Assembly (NCBI GenBank): GCA_964593905.1
Contig: CAZQLE010000040.1
Coordinates: 1 to 23,458, forward strand
Length of the DNA stretch: 23,458 nt
Direction of reading: 5' to 3'
DNA from: CAZQLE01 sp964593905
GTDB lineage: Bacteria; Chloroflexota; Anaerolineae; Anaerolineales; Anaerolineaceae
A program made the position numbers and the translations under genes. Below the pieces are notes generated by a model, which was given only the letters and a program-made list of their open reading frames with translations, searched no databases and was not told the DNA's origin. Position 1 is the first letter of the stretch. The number at the start of each line of letters is the position of its first letter. This document shows positions 7,222 through 15,004 of this stretch, in pieces.

Positions 7222-7938
7222 CTAAGGCGCCCAGACCGAAAAATTATCAAACAGAATATCGACCCCCGGTTCATGATAAGCACCGGCGATCAAACCAATT
7301 TCCCCCTCGGCCAACCCGTCATCCTCTGCCTGCGCCACCAGTTCTTCATTCACCCACAGACGCAGCCGCGGACCCCGGCATTCTGCGCGAATCTTGTTAA
7401 TCTCATTTCCAACTCTCACACCCCGGACCGCCGTGAAACGATCCCCCGAGATAATCCGATAATCACCCCGATCCACATGCACAATTCCGGCATAGCCGTC
7501 GCTGCTGACCAGAAAAGCATAAAACTGGTCCGAATCCATATAGCGGCAAATCATTCCAAAATCATTGGTATCAGGCCCGCCCAACTGCACCGCCTCAACC
7601 TCCATCAAGATATCGGCATAACGCTTTCCGGGCCGCGACCAGTAATCATAATCTGGCTGGTTAACCCGCATCCGAAAACCGCCCTGTTCATAGGTGGCCG
7701 CAGACGCAACCGTAGACCACGAATCCCAGCCGCTGTCGGCCGATGAAAAATCATCCCTGAACAAAAGCTCTCCGGCAGCCGGTTGTTCATCGGGCCGCGC
7801 AACACCCGCACAGGCGGTGAGCAGCAGCAACAACCAGACCGTTCCACACAGCACAACCAAATTTTTCCGTCCACCGGTCCTAATTCGGTGAGGGTGCAAT
7901 CCTTCAATCCATTTTCGATCGTCCTGGAGCCTGCTCAT
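7222..7938 (-). CDS. Lipoprotein with concanavalin/laminin-G-like domain
   Basis: Predicted 238-aa exported lipoprotein of unknown role. The N-terminus is long and basic (about 29 residues, ending TGGRKN), followed by a hydrophobic stretch and the lipobox LLTAC with Cys43; a start nearer to the signal is possible. Residues 58-238 read like a beta-sandwich of the DUF1080/laminin-G type: LLFRDDFSSADSGWDSW at the beginning, then NDFGMICRYMDSDQFYAFLVSSDG, GNEINKIRAECRGPRLRLWVNEELV, EIGLIAGAY and a closing ILFDNFSVW. Such domains often bind carbohydrate or act as adhesion modules. It starts 28 nt after the TPR gene and is probably co-transcribed with it. Its ribosome site is poor (AGGGTGG about ten bases upstream). 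Confidence 0.75.
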   Translation of the reverse strand: MSRLQDDRKWIEGLHPHRIRTGGRKNLVVLCGTVWLLLLLTACAGVARPDEQPAAGELLFRDDFSSADSGWDSWSTVASAATYEQGGFRMRVNQPDYDYWSRPGKRYADILMEVEAVQLGGPDTNDFGMICRYMDSDQFYAFLVSSDGYAGIVHVDRGDYRIISGDRFTAVRGVRVGNEINKIRAECRGPRLRLWVNEELVAQAEDDGLAEGEIGLIAGAYHEPGVDILFDNFSVWAP

Positions 7939-7966
7939 TATCGAACAACCACCCTGTCAGGAGAAT

Positions 7967-9403
7967 TTATTTTTCACCAAAATATCTTTTCAACAGCCGG
8001 TCAGCAATCACATGGATCTGACCATCTTTTTTGCTCAGCCTCACCGCCTGCTCAAGCGCAGCCTTTGCAGCGTCGGGACGTTCGGTGGTCCAGTACAATT
8101 GCCCGAGGTGCAAAAAAGCGGGACTGCTGGCCGGGTCCATTTGAATTGCTTGTTGCAAGAAACGTTCCGCGCTGACTGCATCCCCCAACTGATATAAAAT
8201 CACCCCCATCAAATCCAGGCTGCCGCTATCTTTTTCATCCAGCGCAACCGCTTCGCGCGCAGCGGGCAGCCCGGTTTCACGCAGTTCCACTTCATAATTT
8301 GAACAAAACCAGGCCAGATTTTTCCAGGTGCGAACATCCTGCGGAGCGGTCTGCGTGGTGCTGCGGAGCATGGCCAACCCCCGCACAAGATCACCGCTTT
8401 CTGCGTACGCAAGCCCCAGCTCAATCTTCCAGGTGATCTCGGCGGGTTCTCTGCGCACTGCTTCTTCAATATAGGGCAGCGCTTTTTCCGGGTCGCCGGC
8501 ACGGCGATAATAAAAACCGGTAATCACCTGGATTAATGGTGAATGCGGGTTGAGGGTTAATGCCTTAAATATTTCTGCCGAGCCATCTTCCCCTGCCTGT
8601 TGGAGCGCCTCGCCCAGCAGCGCCCAGCCTTCTGCATAATTCGGGTCTTGCGCAGTGGCCCGTTCAAACACAACAACGGCCAGTTCCCAATCCTCCACCT
8701 GTGCCAGGCCACGCCCCAGCAGCAGCCCGGCCTGTGCTGCGTCTTCTGCGGCCAGCGCCTCACGAATTGCCTTTTGCAATGGCGCCGCCCGCACGGCATA
8801 AGCGCTGTCATTGAGCACTGCATCCTGCAAGAGAACGCGGGCCTGTGCCAGATCATTCAGGCTGACCAGTTTTGCCAGTTCAAATTGAACATCAGGCCCA
8901 GCAGGATGCTGCCGGACCCATATTTTTAAGAATTCTTCGGCTCCCGGCCAATCCTTTTGTTTCCGCAATTCTCCCACCACGGTCAGCGCCATAGCACCGG
9001 TCGAATCGGGTTCACCAGCGGCAGCCCGCCAGGCTTTTAAAGCGGCGGTGTCCTCTCCCACAGCCTGATAAGCCAGGCCCAGGCGATAAGCTGTCTGGGC
9101 CGAGATGTGCTCCTGCGCGTAAAGGGGCTCCCAAATGCGAATCGCATCCCGCGCCAGCCCGGCATCCAGATAGATCTCCGCCGCGCGGTTCAACAGCTGC
9201 GGGTCTTCTGCCGCCCACCGGGCAGCGATTTCCAACGCTTTGGCCTGCTCAATCAGGTTGTGTTCGCGTTTTGCGCGCCCAAACTGCTGCCAGGCCTGTG
9301 TCTTTTCAACCGCCCCGGGCGACAGGTTCAACAACAAAGCCGCCAGCAGCGGAAGAAGAATCCATAACCAGCGTGGAAAACGAGGGGGGCTCAAATTTGC
9401 CAT
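7967..9403 (-). CDS. Membrane-anchored TPR repeat protein
   Basis: 478 aa from the ATG at 9403. One membrane anchor lies near the N-terminus (RWLWILLPLLAALLLNL, about 11-27), after which the chain is almost all helical repeats. Tetratricopeptide units are visible, for example A-W-LGEAL-Q at about residue 260, followed by ALPYIEEAVRREP, AERFLQQAIQMDP and AKAALEQAVRLSK. I count roughly ten degenerate units. These proteins are usually scaffolds for envelope complexes; no catalytic motif is seen. The frame is open to 9469, but the ATG at 9403 is seven bases after a TATAAT, which argues for a leaderless start there and leaves the anchor at the N-terminus. It leads the two-gene unit with the lipoprotein. 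Confidence 0.85.
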   Translation of the reverse strand: MANLSPPRFPRWLWILLPLLAALLLNLSPGAVEKTQAWQQFGRAKREHNLIEQAKALEIAARWAAEDPQLLNRAAEIYLDAGLARDAIRIWEPLYAQEHISAQTAYRLGLAYQAVGEDTAALKAWRAAAGEPDSTGAMALTVVGELRKQKDWPGAEEFLKIWVRQHPAGPDVQFELAKLVSLNDLAQARVLLQDAVLNDSAYAVRAAPLQKAIREALAAEDAAQAGLLLGRGLAQVEDWELAVVVFERATAQDPNYAEGWALLGEALQQAGEDGSAEIFKALTLNPHSPLIQVITGFYYRRAGDPEKALPYIEEAVRREPAEITWKIELGLAYAESGDLVRGLAMLRSTTQTAPQDVRTWKNLAWFCSNYEVELRETGLPAAREAVALDEKDSGSLDLMGVILYQLGDAVSAERFLQQAIQMDPASSPAFLHLGQLYWTTERPDAAKAALEQAVRLSKKDGQIHVIADRLLKRYFGEK

Positions 9404-9410
9404 CCTGTTT

Positions 9411-9416
9411 ATTATA
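9411..9416 (-). promoter_or_regulatory. -10 box of the TPR gene (leaderless)
   Basis: A perfect TATAAT on the minus strand is separated from the ATG at 9403 by seven bases (AAACAGG). No clear -35 is present. The spacing is identical to that of mtaB. Confidence 0.6.
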
Positions 9417-9486
9417 CCGGGCCTGTTCTTTGTCATTGTCCATTCCTGGCGTATCACTTTTCGCAGCAATTCGCAATCAGCCGGTT

Positions 9487-9492
9487 TATAAT
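9487..9492 (+). promoter_or_regulatory. -10 box of the SanA-like gene (leaderless)
   Basis: A perfect TATAAT is separated from the ATG at 9499 by six bases (CATTCC). No Shine-Dalgarno and no convincing -35 are visible. It is back-to-back with the TPR-gene promoter within 82 bases. Confidence 0.6.
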
Positions 9493-9498
9493 CATTCC

Positions 9499-10509
9499 AT
9501 GAAAAAACTGTTTCAGCGCATCCTGCCGGCCGGAGATTTCATCTTGCTCGCGTTGATCGGACTGGTGATCCTTTCAGCACGCGTCCGGCCTGCCCGACCG
9601 TGGTTCGACTTAATGACATCGGTTCCGCCGCTGCTGCTGGCCTGGCATTTTGTAGATGCCAGAATCAAAACCCGCGATTTTAATCAATCTTTCTGGCGCA
9701 TGGGGTTTCGTCTGGCACTGGCCTGGGGGTTGGCCGGCAGTTTAACCTGGGCCTTTCGGGCCGCCTGCCTGTGGTTCATTTATCAATACGATCTTTCTGT
9801 CAATTTTTTTGTGGGCTTTCTGGTGGCCGGCGCGATCATTTTGGCCGGATGGCGCACCGCTTACTGGGTACTTCACCTTATGCTGCATGCCCGCAAGAAA
9901 GCCTATCGCGCAGCCGGCTGGGGGATCATTTTCTCAATTTTGTTGAGCATGATCCTCGTCAGTTTGCCGCGGGTGGTCGCAGTGCTGCGCCATTCACCAG
10001 AGATCCATCCAATGAATGAGATTGCCCCTGCGCGGTGGGGCATCGTCTTTGGCGCCGCGGTCTATCCAGATAACCGCGCTTCTGCCGTAGTGCAAGACCG
10101 TGTTCAGACGGCGGTCAAGCTCTATCAGACCGGCAAAGTGGAAAAACTCTTGCTAAGCGGCGACGGACGCACCGATTCTTATAATGAACCGGCTGTCATG
10201 CGTTCGCTGGCCGAGTCGCTGGGCGTGCCGGCAGATCATCTGGTTGTGGATGAAAGCGGGTTAAGCACCTATGAATCCTGTTCGAACGCCTTCAATCAAT
10301 TTGGCATCAGCGATGCAATCCTGGTCACCCAGCGCTTTCAACTGATCCGCGCCTTATATTTATGCAGCGAGATGGGTATAAAAAGCAGCGGCGCCGAGGC
10401 AAACCTGCGTCAATATGCCTTTAGCTCGCTGCTGATCTGGAATATTCGTGATGTGGCTGCCACCGCCTGGGATTGGTGGACGCTGTATAAAACTCGCAAC
10501 GGTTATTGA
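9499..10509 (+). CDS. SanA/YdcF-type DUF218 membrane protein
   Basis: 336 aa. The N-terminal half (about 10-175) has four or five hydrophobic spans (FILLALIGLVILSARV; FFVGFLVAGAIILAGW; GIIFSILLSMILVSLP). The C-terminal half (about 180-336) is a DUF218 domain: WGIVFGAAVYPDN, SAVVQDRVQTAVKLYQTGKV, KLLLSGDG, YNEPAVMRSLAESLGVPADHLVVDESGLSTYESC, and VTQRFQLIRALYLCSEMGI. This matches SanA, linked in E. coli to envelope barrier function and vancomycin tolerance; E. coli SanA has one span, so the multi-span front half is different. The biochemical activity of the family is unsettled. The start at 9499 is the only ATG that leaves the first span intact and is six bases after the -10. It overlaps the end of proC tail to tail by 7 nt. 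Confidence 0.85.
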   Translation: MKKLFQRILPAGDFILLALIGLVILSARVRPARPWFDLMTSVPPLLLAWHFVDARIKTRDFNQSFWRMGFRLALAWGLAGSLTWAFRAACLWFIYQYDLSVNFFVGFLVAGAIILAGWRTAYWVLHLMLHARKKAYRAAGWGIIFSILLSMILVSLPRVVAVLRHSPEIHPMNEIAPARWGIVFGAAVYPDNRASAVVQDRVQTAVKLYQTGKVEKLLLSGDGRTDSYNEPAVMRSLAESLGVPADHLVVDESGLSTYESCSNAFNQFGISDAILVTQRFQLIRALYLCSEMGIKSSGAEANLRQYAFSSLLIWNIRDVAATAWDWWTLYKTRNGY

Positions 10510-11348
10510 TTTCCGTTGGCCGGCGCCCCGCCCTGTTTGCCTGCGCCCAGTTCTTTCGAACGCTCATAAGCCGCCCAGACCGCGCGTGAGATGGCAGTGC
10601 GAAAACCGGCTTTCTCCAGATAATACAACGCTTCGGCTGAGGTTCCCCCCGGCGAGGTAACCTCATTACGCAGCCGTGAAACATGCTGCTTTTTGTTTGT
10701 GTAATAATCGACCGATCCCCGCAGGGTCTGCACCACCAGTTGTTCGGCAATGCGGCGCGGAAAGCCCATGTGCACCCCGGCATCAATCATCGCTTCCATA
10801 AACAGGAACACATAGGCAGGGCCGGTGCCCGAAAGCGCCGTAGCCATATCCAGATAATTTTCTTCTTCCATATAGACTTCTGCGCCCAGCGAAGCCAGAA
10901 TACTGCGCGCCAGATCCAGCCCGGCCTGATCGACATCGGGCGATCCGGTCCACACCGTAATGCCCTCCCCAATCTGTGCCGGGGTATTGGGCATGGCGCG
11001 CACAATCTGACGGTGATTCAACCCGTTCATTAACCCGCCAATCGGCGCACCGGCAACAATCGAAAGCACCAGCGCATCTGCGGGGATCTTCCCGCGCAGC
11101 CCGGTTAGAACTTTTTGCAATTTTTGCGGCTTTACCGACAGAATCACCACCTGGGCACCCTGCACTGCCGCAACATTATCGGTGAAGGGGCGTGTTCCAT
11201 AGCTTTCTTTAAGCTCATTCACCCGTGCAGCTTCAGGGCCCGAGGTGTGAATCTGTTCGGGGGTGGTTACCTGTTCTTTTAACAAACCACCAATCATCGC
11301 CTCAGCCATCACGCCAGGCCCAATTACAGCAATGCACGGATTTTTCAT
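10503..11348 (-). CDS. proC: Pyrroline-5-carboxylate reductase
   Basis: Last step of proline synthesis: reduces 1-pyrroline-5-carboxylate with NAD(P)H. From the ATG at 11348 (GAGGG seven bases upstream) it is 281 aa, near the family norm of about 270. Motifs: N-terminal dinucleotide loop IAVIGPGVMAEAMIGGLL (most family members have IGGGNMA, so Pro11 and Val13 are mild departures); ILSVKPQ; RAMPNTPAQIGEG; the family signature region SGTGPAYVFLFMEAMIDAGVHMGFPR; and NEVTSPGGTSAEAL. The tail after about 265 is Gly/Lys/Asn-rich and probably disordered. It starts 23 nt after the methyltransferase gene, so the two are one transcript. The frame is open further upstream to 11399, but that would overlap the preceding gene and lacks a ribosome site. 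Confidence 0.94.
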   Translation of the reverse strand: MKNPCIAVIGPGVMAEAMIGGLLKEQVTTPEQIHTSGPEAARVNELKESYGTRPFTDNVAAVQGAQVVILSVKPQKLQKVLTGLRGKIPADALVLSIVAGAPIGGLMNGLNHRQIVRAMPNTPAQIGEGITVWTGSPDVDQAGLDLARSILASLGAEVYMEEENYLDMATALSGTGPAYVFLFMEAMIDAGVHMGFPRRIAEQLVVQTLRGSVDYYTNKKQHVSRLRNEVTSPGGTSAEALYYLEKAGFRTAISRAVWAAYERSKELGAGKQGGAPANGNQ

Positions 11349-11371
11349 GAAAATACCCTCACTTGATCCTG

Positions 11372-12289
11372 TTATTTTTTCGATTCTCCGGCCGCCCAAC
11401 GGGCATAAATCGCCATCGAGATATAACGGCCCGAAGCATGATCCTGCAAGGCCACCTCGCCCGCGCTCACCTGGCCGTTAAAGCGAGACATCACATCTTC
11501 CAGCGCATAATGCAGGGTGACCGAAGAAGCCTTTACGGCATAAGCAGTCATCAGCACAAATTGCGGGTTCTTTGAAAGGACATCCCGACAAGATTGCAAC
11601 AAATTGGGAATTAATTTATAAAACTCCCAGACTTCCCCTTTAGGACCGCGCCCAAATTTTGGCGGGTCAAGAATGACGCCGTCATAAAATGAGCCCCGCC
11701 GCGCCTCGCGCTGCACAAACTTGAGCGCATCATCCACAATCCAGCGCACCGGGCGGTCTTGCAGCCCTGAAAGCTCCAGATTCTCGCGCGCCCAGGTAAT
11801 CACCTTCTTCGATGCATCCACATGCACAACCTCGGCGCCGGCCGCGGCTGCGGCCACACTTGCCAGACCTGTATACCCGAACAAATTCAAGACCTTCAAT
11901 GGGCGGCGGGCAGCCCGAATTTGCTCTTGCAGCCAGTCCCACTGCACTGCCTGTTCAGGAAAAACCCCCACATGGCGCGAAGCCGTGGTCTGAACTCGGA
12001 ACCGCAGCGAGCGGTAGCGCATCGTCCATGAATCAGGCAGCGGATGGGCAAACACCCAGTGTCCGCCATTTTCCTCAGGAGAAGGTTTAAACTCGGCATC
12101 GGCGGCTTTCCAATCTTTTTCAGGCCGCGCCGGCGCCCAGACCGCTTCCGGTTCGGGACGAATAAACCGGTAGGGGCCGTAACGCTCCAATTTCAGCCCG
12201 TTACCGCTGTCCAGCAGTTCATATTCCTGCCAATCAGGAGAGGTCAAAATCTCAATCCGTGGTGCAGGAGACGAAATATTAACACCCAT
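11372..12289 (-). CDS. Class I SAM-dependent methyltransferase (RlmI-like)
   Basis: 305 aa. The catalytic half (about 130-300) has a standard class I SAM fold: motif I VLNLFGYTG (133-141), VDAS (157-160) for the ribose, DDAL (186-189) near the adenine, and DPPKFGRG (208-215), the NPPY-like motif IV of nucleic-acid methylases. The combination LNLFGYTG plus DPPKFGRG is typical of the COG1092 family, which includes the 23S rRNA m5C methylase RlmI. The first 100 residues are not an obvious PUA domain, so the N-terminus differs from RlmI and the target is uncertain; rRNA is the best guess. The AAAGGA ribosome site is a loose 11 bases from the ATG at 12289. It leads the operon with proC. Confidence 0.85.
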   Translation of the reverse strand: MGVNISSPAPRIEILTSPDWQEYELLDSGNGLKLERYGPYRFIRPEPEAVWAPARPEKDWKAADAEFKPSPEENGGHWVFAHPLPDSWTMRYRSLRFRVQTTASRHVGVFPEQAVQWDWLQEQIRAARRPLKVLNLFGYTGLASVAAAAAGAEVVHVDASKKVITWARENLELSGLQDRPVRWIVDDALKFVQREARRGSFYDGVILDPPKFGRGPKGEVWEFYKLIPNLLQSCRDVLSKNPQFVLMTAYAVKASSVTLHYALEDVMSRFNGQVSAGEVALQDHASGRYISMAIYARWAAGESKK

Positions 12290-12322
12290 TGAATGTATAG
12301 TCCTTTCTCTTCATAAGCGTTT

Positions 12323-12328
12323 AGTATA
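12323..12328 (-). promoter_or_regulatory. -10 box, putative promoter of the methyltransferase-proC operon
   Basis: TATACT on the minus strand, 33 bases before the methyltransferase ATG. The best -35 candidate is TTAAGC, 18 bases upstream, which is weak. Confidence 0.35.
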
Positions 12329-12464
12329 CCAAGATATTCACCAACTGCTTAATCCTGCTGAGGAAGTTGTCAAACTGGCGCTGTTACCCCCACTGATCGG
12401 AGTGTTTTTTGCCGCGCAGTGGGTGAATCGCTTCTGATAAACCAGGCTGAACCAAAATTGGATT

Positions 12465-12470
12465 TATAAT
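12465..12470 (+). promoter_or_regulatory. -10 box, putative promoter of the patB-DUF218 operon
   Basis: A perfect TATAAT, 75 bases before the patB ATG. No -35 match is seen at normal spacing. The rest of the 256-base gap (12290-12545) holds no convincing gene. Confidence 0.4.
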
Positions 12471-12545
12471 GAACGGAACACCCATGCCCGTGCGGCTGGT
12501 GCACAACAAACAACACAATGAAACAAGAGAGGATCAACCAAACCG

Positions 12546-13700
12546 ATGAGTCATAACTTTGACACCTTTCCCAATCGCCGGGCATCCGACAGTGGTAAAT
12601 GGAACTATTATGATGCCGACGTATTACCCATGTGGGTGGCCGATATGGATTTTGTCTCACCCCAACCGGTGCTGGATGCCCTCCATCAGCGGGTTGAGCA
12701 CGGAGTTTTTGGGTATCCGGGCGATCCACAGGAACTAATTGAAACGGTGCAGCGTTGGATCGAAAAACGCTATCACTGGGTGGTGGAAAAAGAGGCCATT
12801 ATGCTGGTGCCCGGCGTTGTAACCGGGTTTAACTGGGTGTGCAATTCACTGACTCAACCCGGTCACGGGGCTTTAATTCAAACGCCGGTTTACCCGCCAT
12901 TTTTGTATGCGCCGGCGAATGCCGAACTTGAAAAGCACGAAATGCAGCTCACCCGCCAACCCGATGGCAGCTACAGCATTGATTTTGCCGCCTTTGAAGA
13001 TGCCATTCAACCCAATACACAGATATTTATCCTCTGCAATCCACACAATCCGATCGGGCGGGTTTTCACAAAAGAAGAGCTCGAAAGACTGGCTGAAATT
13101 TGTTTAAAGAAAAACATCCTCATCTGTTCAGATGAGATCCACGCAGATTTGATCTTTGACCACCACCAGCATATCCCCATTGCGTCGCTCAGCCCTGAAA
13201 TTGCCAGAAACACCGTCACGCTGATCGCCCCGAGCAAGACCTTTAATATCGCCGGCCTGGAATGCTCGGTCGTAATTGCGACGGACCCTGAAATTCGCCA
13301 GCGTCTGCGCCGCGGCGGACGCGGCATGTCTGGCTGGGTGAACATCATGGGCCAGACCGCCGCCCTGGCTGCTTATCGTGATGGAGAGCCCTGGCTGGAA
13401 GACCTGGTGAAATATTTGCAGGGAAATCGAGACTTTTTATACCAGTTTGTGCAAAATGAACTGCCGGGTGTTGAAATGGGGCTTCCCGAAGGCACCTATT
13501 TAGCCTGGCTGGACTGTCGTAAAGCAGTAAATGGCAACCCGCACGAGTTTTTCTTGAAAAAAGCCCGTGTTGCGGTCAATGATGGTGCGACATTCGGAAC
13601 AGGCGGCGAAGGTTTTGTGCGCCTGAATTTTGGATGTCCCCGGTCGATGCTCGAGGAAGCACTCCAGCGAATGAAAAAAGCGCTGATCGAATCAAACTAA
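12546..13700 (+). CDS. patB: PatB/MalY-type C-S lyase (PLP aminotransferase fold)
   Basis: PLP enzyme of the fold-type I aminotransferase class I/II group, 384 aa. The PatB/MalY subgroup breaks C-S bonds in cystathionine or cysteine conjugates, yielding homocysteine or a thiol, pyruvate and ammonia. Subgroup marks: the start NFDTFPNRRASDSGKWNYY, then VLPMWVADMDF (22-36 region), FGYPGDP, the PLP-contact NPHNPIGR (165-172), SDEIHADL (195-202), and the Schiff-base Lys231 in APSKTFNIAGL. A true transaminase lacks the WVADMDF block. The ATG at 12546 is about 13 bases after GAGAGG, a loose fit; a 12-codon frame (MKQERINQTDES, from 12518) overlaps the start and could couple translation. It is followed after 37 nt by a DUF218 gene. 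Confidence 0.92.
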   Translation: MSHNFDTFPNRRASDSGKWNYYDADVLPMWVADMDFVSPQPVLDALHQRVEHGVFGYPGDPQELIETVQRWIEKRYHWVVEKEAIMLVPGVVTGFNWVCNSLTQPGHGALIQTPVYPPFLYAPANAELEKHEMQLTRQPDGSYSIDFAAFEDAIQPNTQIFILCNPHNPIGRVFTKEELERLAEICLKKNILICSDEIHADLIFDHHQHIPIASLSPEIARNTVTLIAPSKTFNIAGLECSVVIATDPEIRQRLRRGGRGMSGWVNIMGQTAALAAYRDGEPWLEDLVKYLQGNRDFLYQFVQNELPGVEMGLPEGTYLAWLDCRKAVNGNPHEFFLKKARVAVNDGATFGTGGEGFVRLNFGCPRSMLEEALQRMKKALIESN

Positions 13701-13713
13701 GCTCTTAAGCTTC

Positions 13714-13730
13714 CTCCTGCAATTTAGGAG
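13714..13730 (+). promoter_or_regulatory. Hairpin hiding the Shine-Dalgarno of the second DUF218 gene
   Basis: CTCCT (13714-13718) can pair with AGGAG (13726-13730) across a 7-nt loop. AGGAG is the ribosome site seven bases before the ATG at 13738. In the mRNA this would mask the site unless ribosomes finishing patB at 13700 or another factor open it. Five pairs only, so modest stability. Confidence 0.35.
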
Positions 13731-13737
13731 ATGCTCG

Positions 13738-14388
13738 ATGAATGCAACCAATCAACCGAATACTCCCTCCCCTGGCCAGAGATCGTGCGTCACAGGGTTT
13801 ATGGGGGGGCTGGCGGTAATCCTGGTCATTTTTATCATGATCGAGGTAGTATTTACCGCCATGGGAGGGTTCCTAATCATCGCCGATCCACTGGAACGAT
13901 CAGATGCCGTGGTTGTATTAAGCGGCGGCGGACGGCCGCGTCTGGAAGAGGCCTATAAAATTTACTCGGAGAAATATGCCAAACTGTTTGTGTTGACCGA
14001 AACCGGCGCCCAATTGCCGGGGTCAAATCAGCAGTTTATCTTTCAGCAGAAGTTGGATGCGATGGATCTGGGCGTTCCAATTGGCGCCATTCGCGAAACA
14101 GAGGCCCATGCCGAAGATACTTCTGATGAAGCCAGAGCCGTGCTCAAACTCCTTCAGCAAGAGCGGGCCGAGTCGACGATCATTGTCACCGATCCATTTC
14201 ATACCCAGCGCACCCGTTTTATCTTCAAAAAGGTATTTGAAGACAGCGGCATCCGGGTGAATGTTCGCCCGGTTCGAGGGCACTGGTACCGCTCGGCCAC
14301 CTGGTGGACAACAGCAGAAGGCTGGCGCGTAACCCTTCAAGAATACGCGGCGCTTTTTGCTTACTGGAGCGGGGTGCGAAAACCATAA
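13738..14388 (+). CDS. YdcF/SanA-type DUF218 protein
   Basis: 216 aa with one N-terminal membrane anchor (about 21-46: GGLAVILVIFIMIEVVFTAMGG) and a DUF218 domain: SDAVVVLSGGGRPRLEEAYKIYSE, a variable middle, EDTSDEARAVLKLLQQE, IIVTDPFHTQRTRFIFKKVF, and a tail with HWYRSATWWTTAEGWRVTLQEY. The TDPFHTQR segment matches the family's conserved S/T-x-x-x-H/Q-x-x-R near the active cleft. In E. coli, relatives (YdcF, ElyC, SanA) act in envelope or peptidoglycan-precursor handling, and YdcF binds SAM. The start at 13738 has AGGAG seven bases upstream. It is in an apparent operon with patB, an unlikely functional pair. It is the second DUF218 protein in the window and only distantly like the first. 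Confidence 0.82.
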   Translation: MNATNQPNTPSPGQRSCVTGFMGGLAVILVIFIMIEVVFTAMGGFLIIADPLERSDAVVVLSGGGRPRLEEAYKIYSEKYAKLFVLTETGAQLPGSNQQFIFQQKLDAMDLGVPIGAIRETEAHAEDTSDEARAVLKLLQQERAESTIIVTDPFHTQRTRFIFKKVFEDSGIRVNVRPVRGHWYRSATWWTTAEGWRVTLQEYAALFAYWSGVRKP

Positions 14389-14394
14389 ACAAAA

Positions 14395-14422
14395 AAACAG
14401 GGCTGCTGACGCAGCCCTGTTT
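14395..14422 (-). terminator. Strong intrinsic terminator between DUF218 and csp genes
   Basis: A perfect 12-bp stem (AAACAGGGCTGC with GCAGCCCTGTTT) closed by a 4-base loop. On the minus strand it runs into a tract of seven T, ideal for ending csp transcripts. On the plus strand only TTTG follows the stem, but it may also stop the convergent DUF218 transcript. Confidence 0.9.
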
Positions 14423-14446
14423 GTCATCAATTTCGAATTGAGAGAA

Positions 14447-14662
14447 TTACTCTACGGCTTTGACATCCGCAGCCTGAAGGCCGCGCGGACCCTGTTCGAC
14501 AACAAACTCCACTTTCTGGCCTTCCAACAGGCGCTTGTAGCCATCCATTTCGATGGCAGAAAAATGCACGAATATGTCGGTCTCACCATCATCGCGGCCG
14601 ATAAAGCCGTAACCTTTGGTAGCGTTGAACCACTTGACGGTTCCAGTTAAACGTTCAGACAT
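14447..14662 (-). CDS. csp: Cold-shock protein (CspA family)
   Basis: 71-aa single cold-shock domain that binds single-stranded RNA and DNA and melts mRNA structure. The RNA-binding motifs are intact: RNP1 KGYGFI (16-21) and RNP2 DIFVHF (29-34), with the usual GTVKWFNATKG start. GGAG lies seven bases before the ATG at 14662. It is a single-gene unit with its own promoter (about 14791-14763) and a leader near 94 nt, and it ends at the strong hairpin terminator 25 nt downstream. A long leader is the hallmark of cold-inducible csp genes, though constitutive copies exist. Confidence 0.96.
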   Translation of the reverse strand: MSERLTGTVKWFNATKGYGFIGRDDGETDIFVHFSAIEMDGYKRLLEGQKVEFVVEQGPRGLQAADVKAVE

Positions 14663-14762
14663 CTTATTTCTCCGTTCAAAAAAAATTAAACGCTGTTTGC
14701 CGTTAATGACCGCAAATTATCTTACGAATTGAGCAACAAACAGGTTCACGATCACGGGGCTA

Positions 14763-14791
14763 ATTTTCTCATGTTCGACGTGACCTGTCAA
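14763..14791 (-). promoter_or_regulatory. Promoter of the csp gene
   Basis: A perfect TTGACA (14791-14786), 17 bases, then GAAAAT (14768-14763, 4 of 6), preceded by TGA as an extended -10. Transcription would start near 14756, giving a leader of about 94 nt before the ATG at 14662. The 328-base gap 14663-14990 is otherwise occupied by this leader and by the DUF1028 promoter region. Confidence 0.65.
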
Positions 14792-14893
14792 GGATGACCT
14801 GTTTCCGGGGATTTATCGCCATTTGTAATGCTTGAAACCATTTTTTTCGCCAGATTATTCCGAGTTGACCCCGGGAACGCCCCAATGTGCGGG

Positions 14894-14899
14894 TATAAT
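14894..14899 (+). promoter_or_regulatory. -10 box upstream of the DUF1028 gene
   Basis: A perfect TATAAT. A TTGACC at 14865-14870 is 23 bases away, too far for a normal -35. The predicted leader is about 85 nt and contains GGAGG (14901-14905). Confidence 0.45.
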
Positions 14900-14914
14900 C
14901 GGAGGTGTAACGAC

Positions 14915-15004
14915 GTGGGCCATGAAAGATGCAGTCTGTCATCCTGGCTGAACCGTTACCAAGAAATTTTTGTCGAGTACAGGAGCGGTAATGGAACGTC
15001 TTGA
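14915..15004 (+). CDS. Possible 29-aa leader peptide overlapping the DUF1028 gene
   Basis: A GTG at 14915 lies nine bases after GGAGG and opens a frame of 29 codons (begins VGHERCSLSSWLNRYQEI; stop 15002-15004) that overlaps the DUF1028 ATG at 14991 in another frame. This arrangement could couple translation. No homology is recognised and it may be chance. Its value is that the strong GGAGG just after the -10 is otherwise unused. Confidence 0.2.
   Translation: MGHERCSLSSWLNRYQEIFVEYRSGNGTS

Noticed and set aside
12318..12437. Hydrophobic frame reading NPAEEVVKLALLPPLIGVFF before patB
   Set aside because: It looks like a membrane helix, but the frame has no usable start codon or ribosome site. 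At most a relic.
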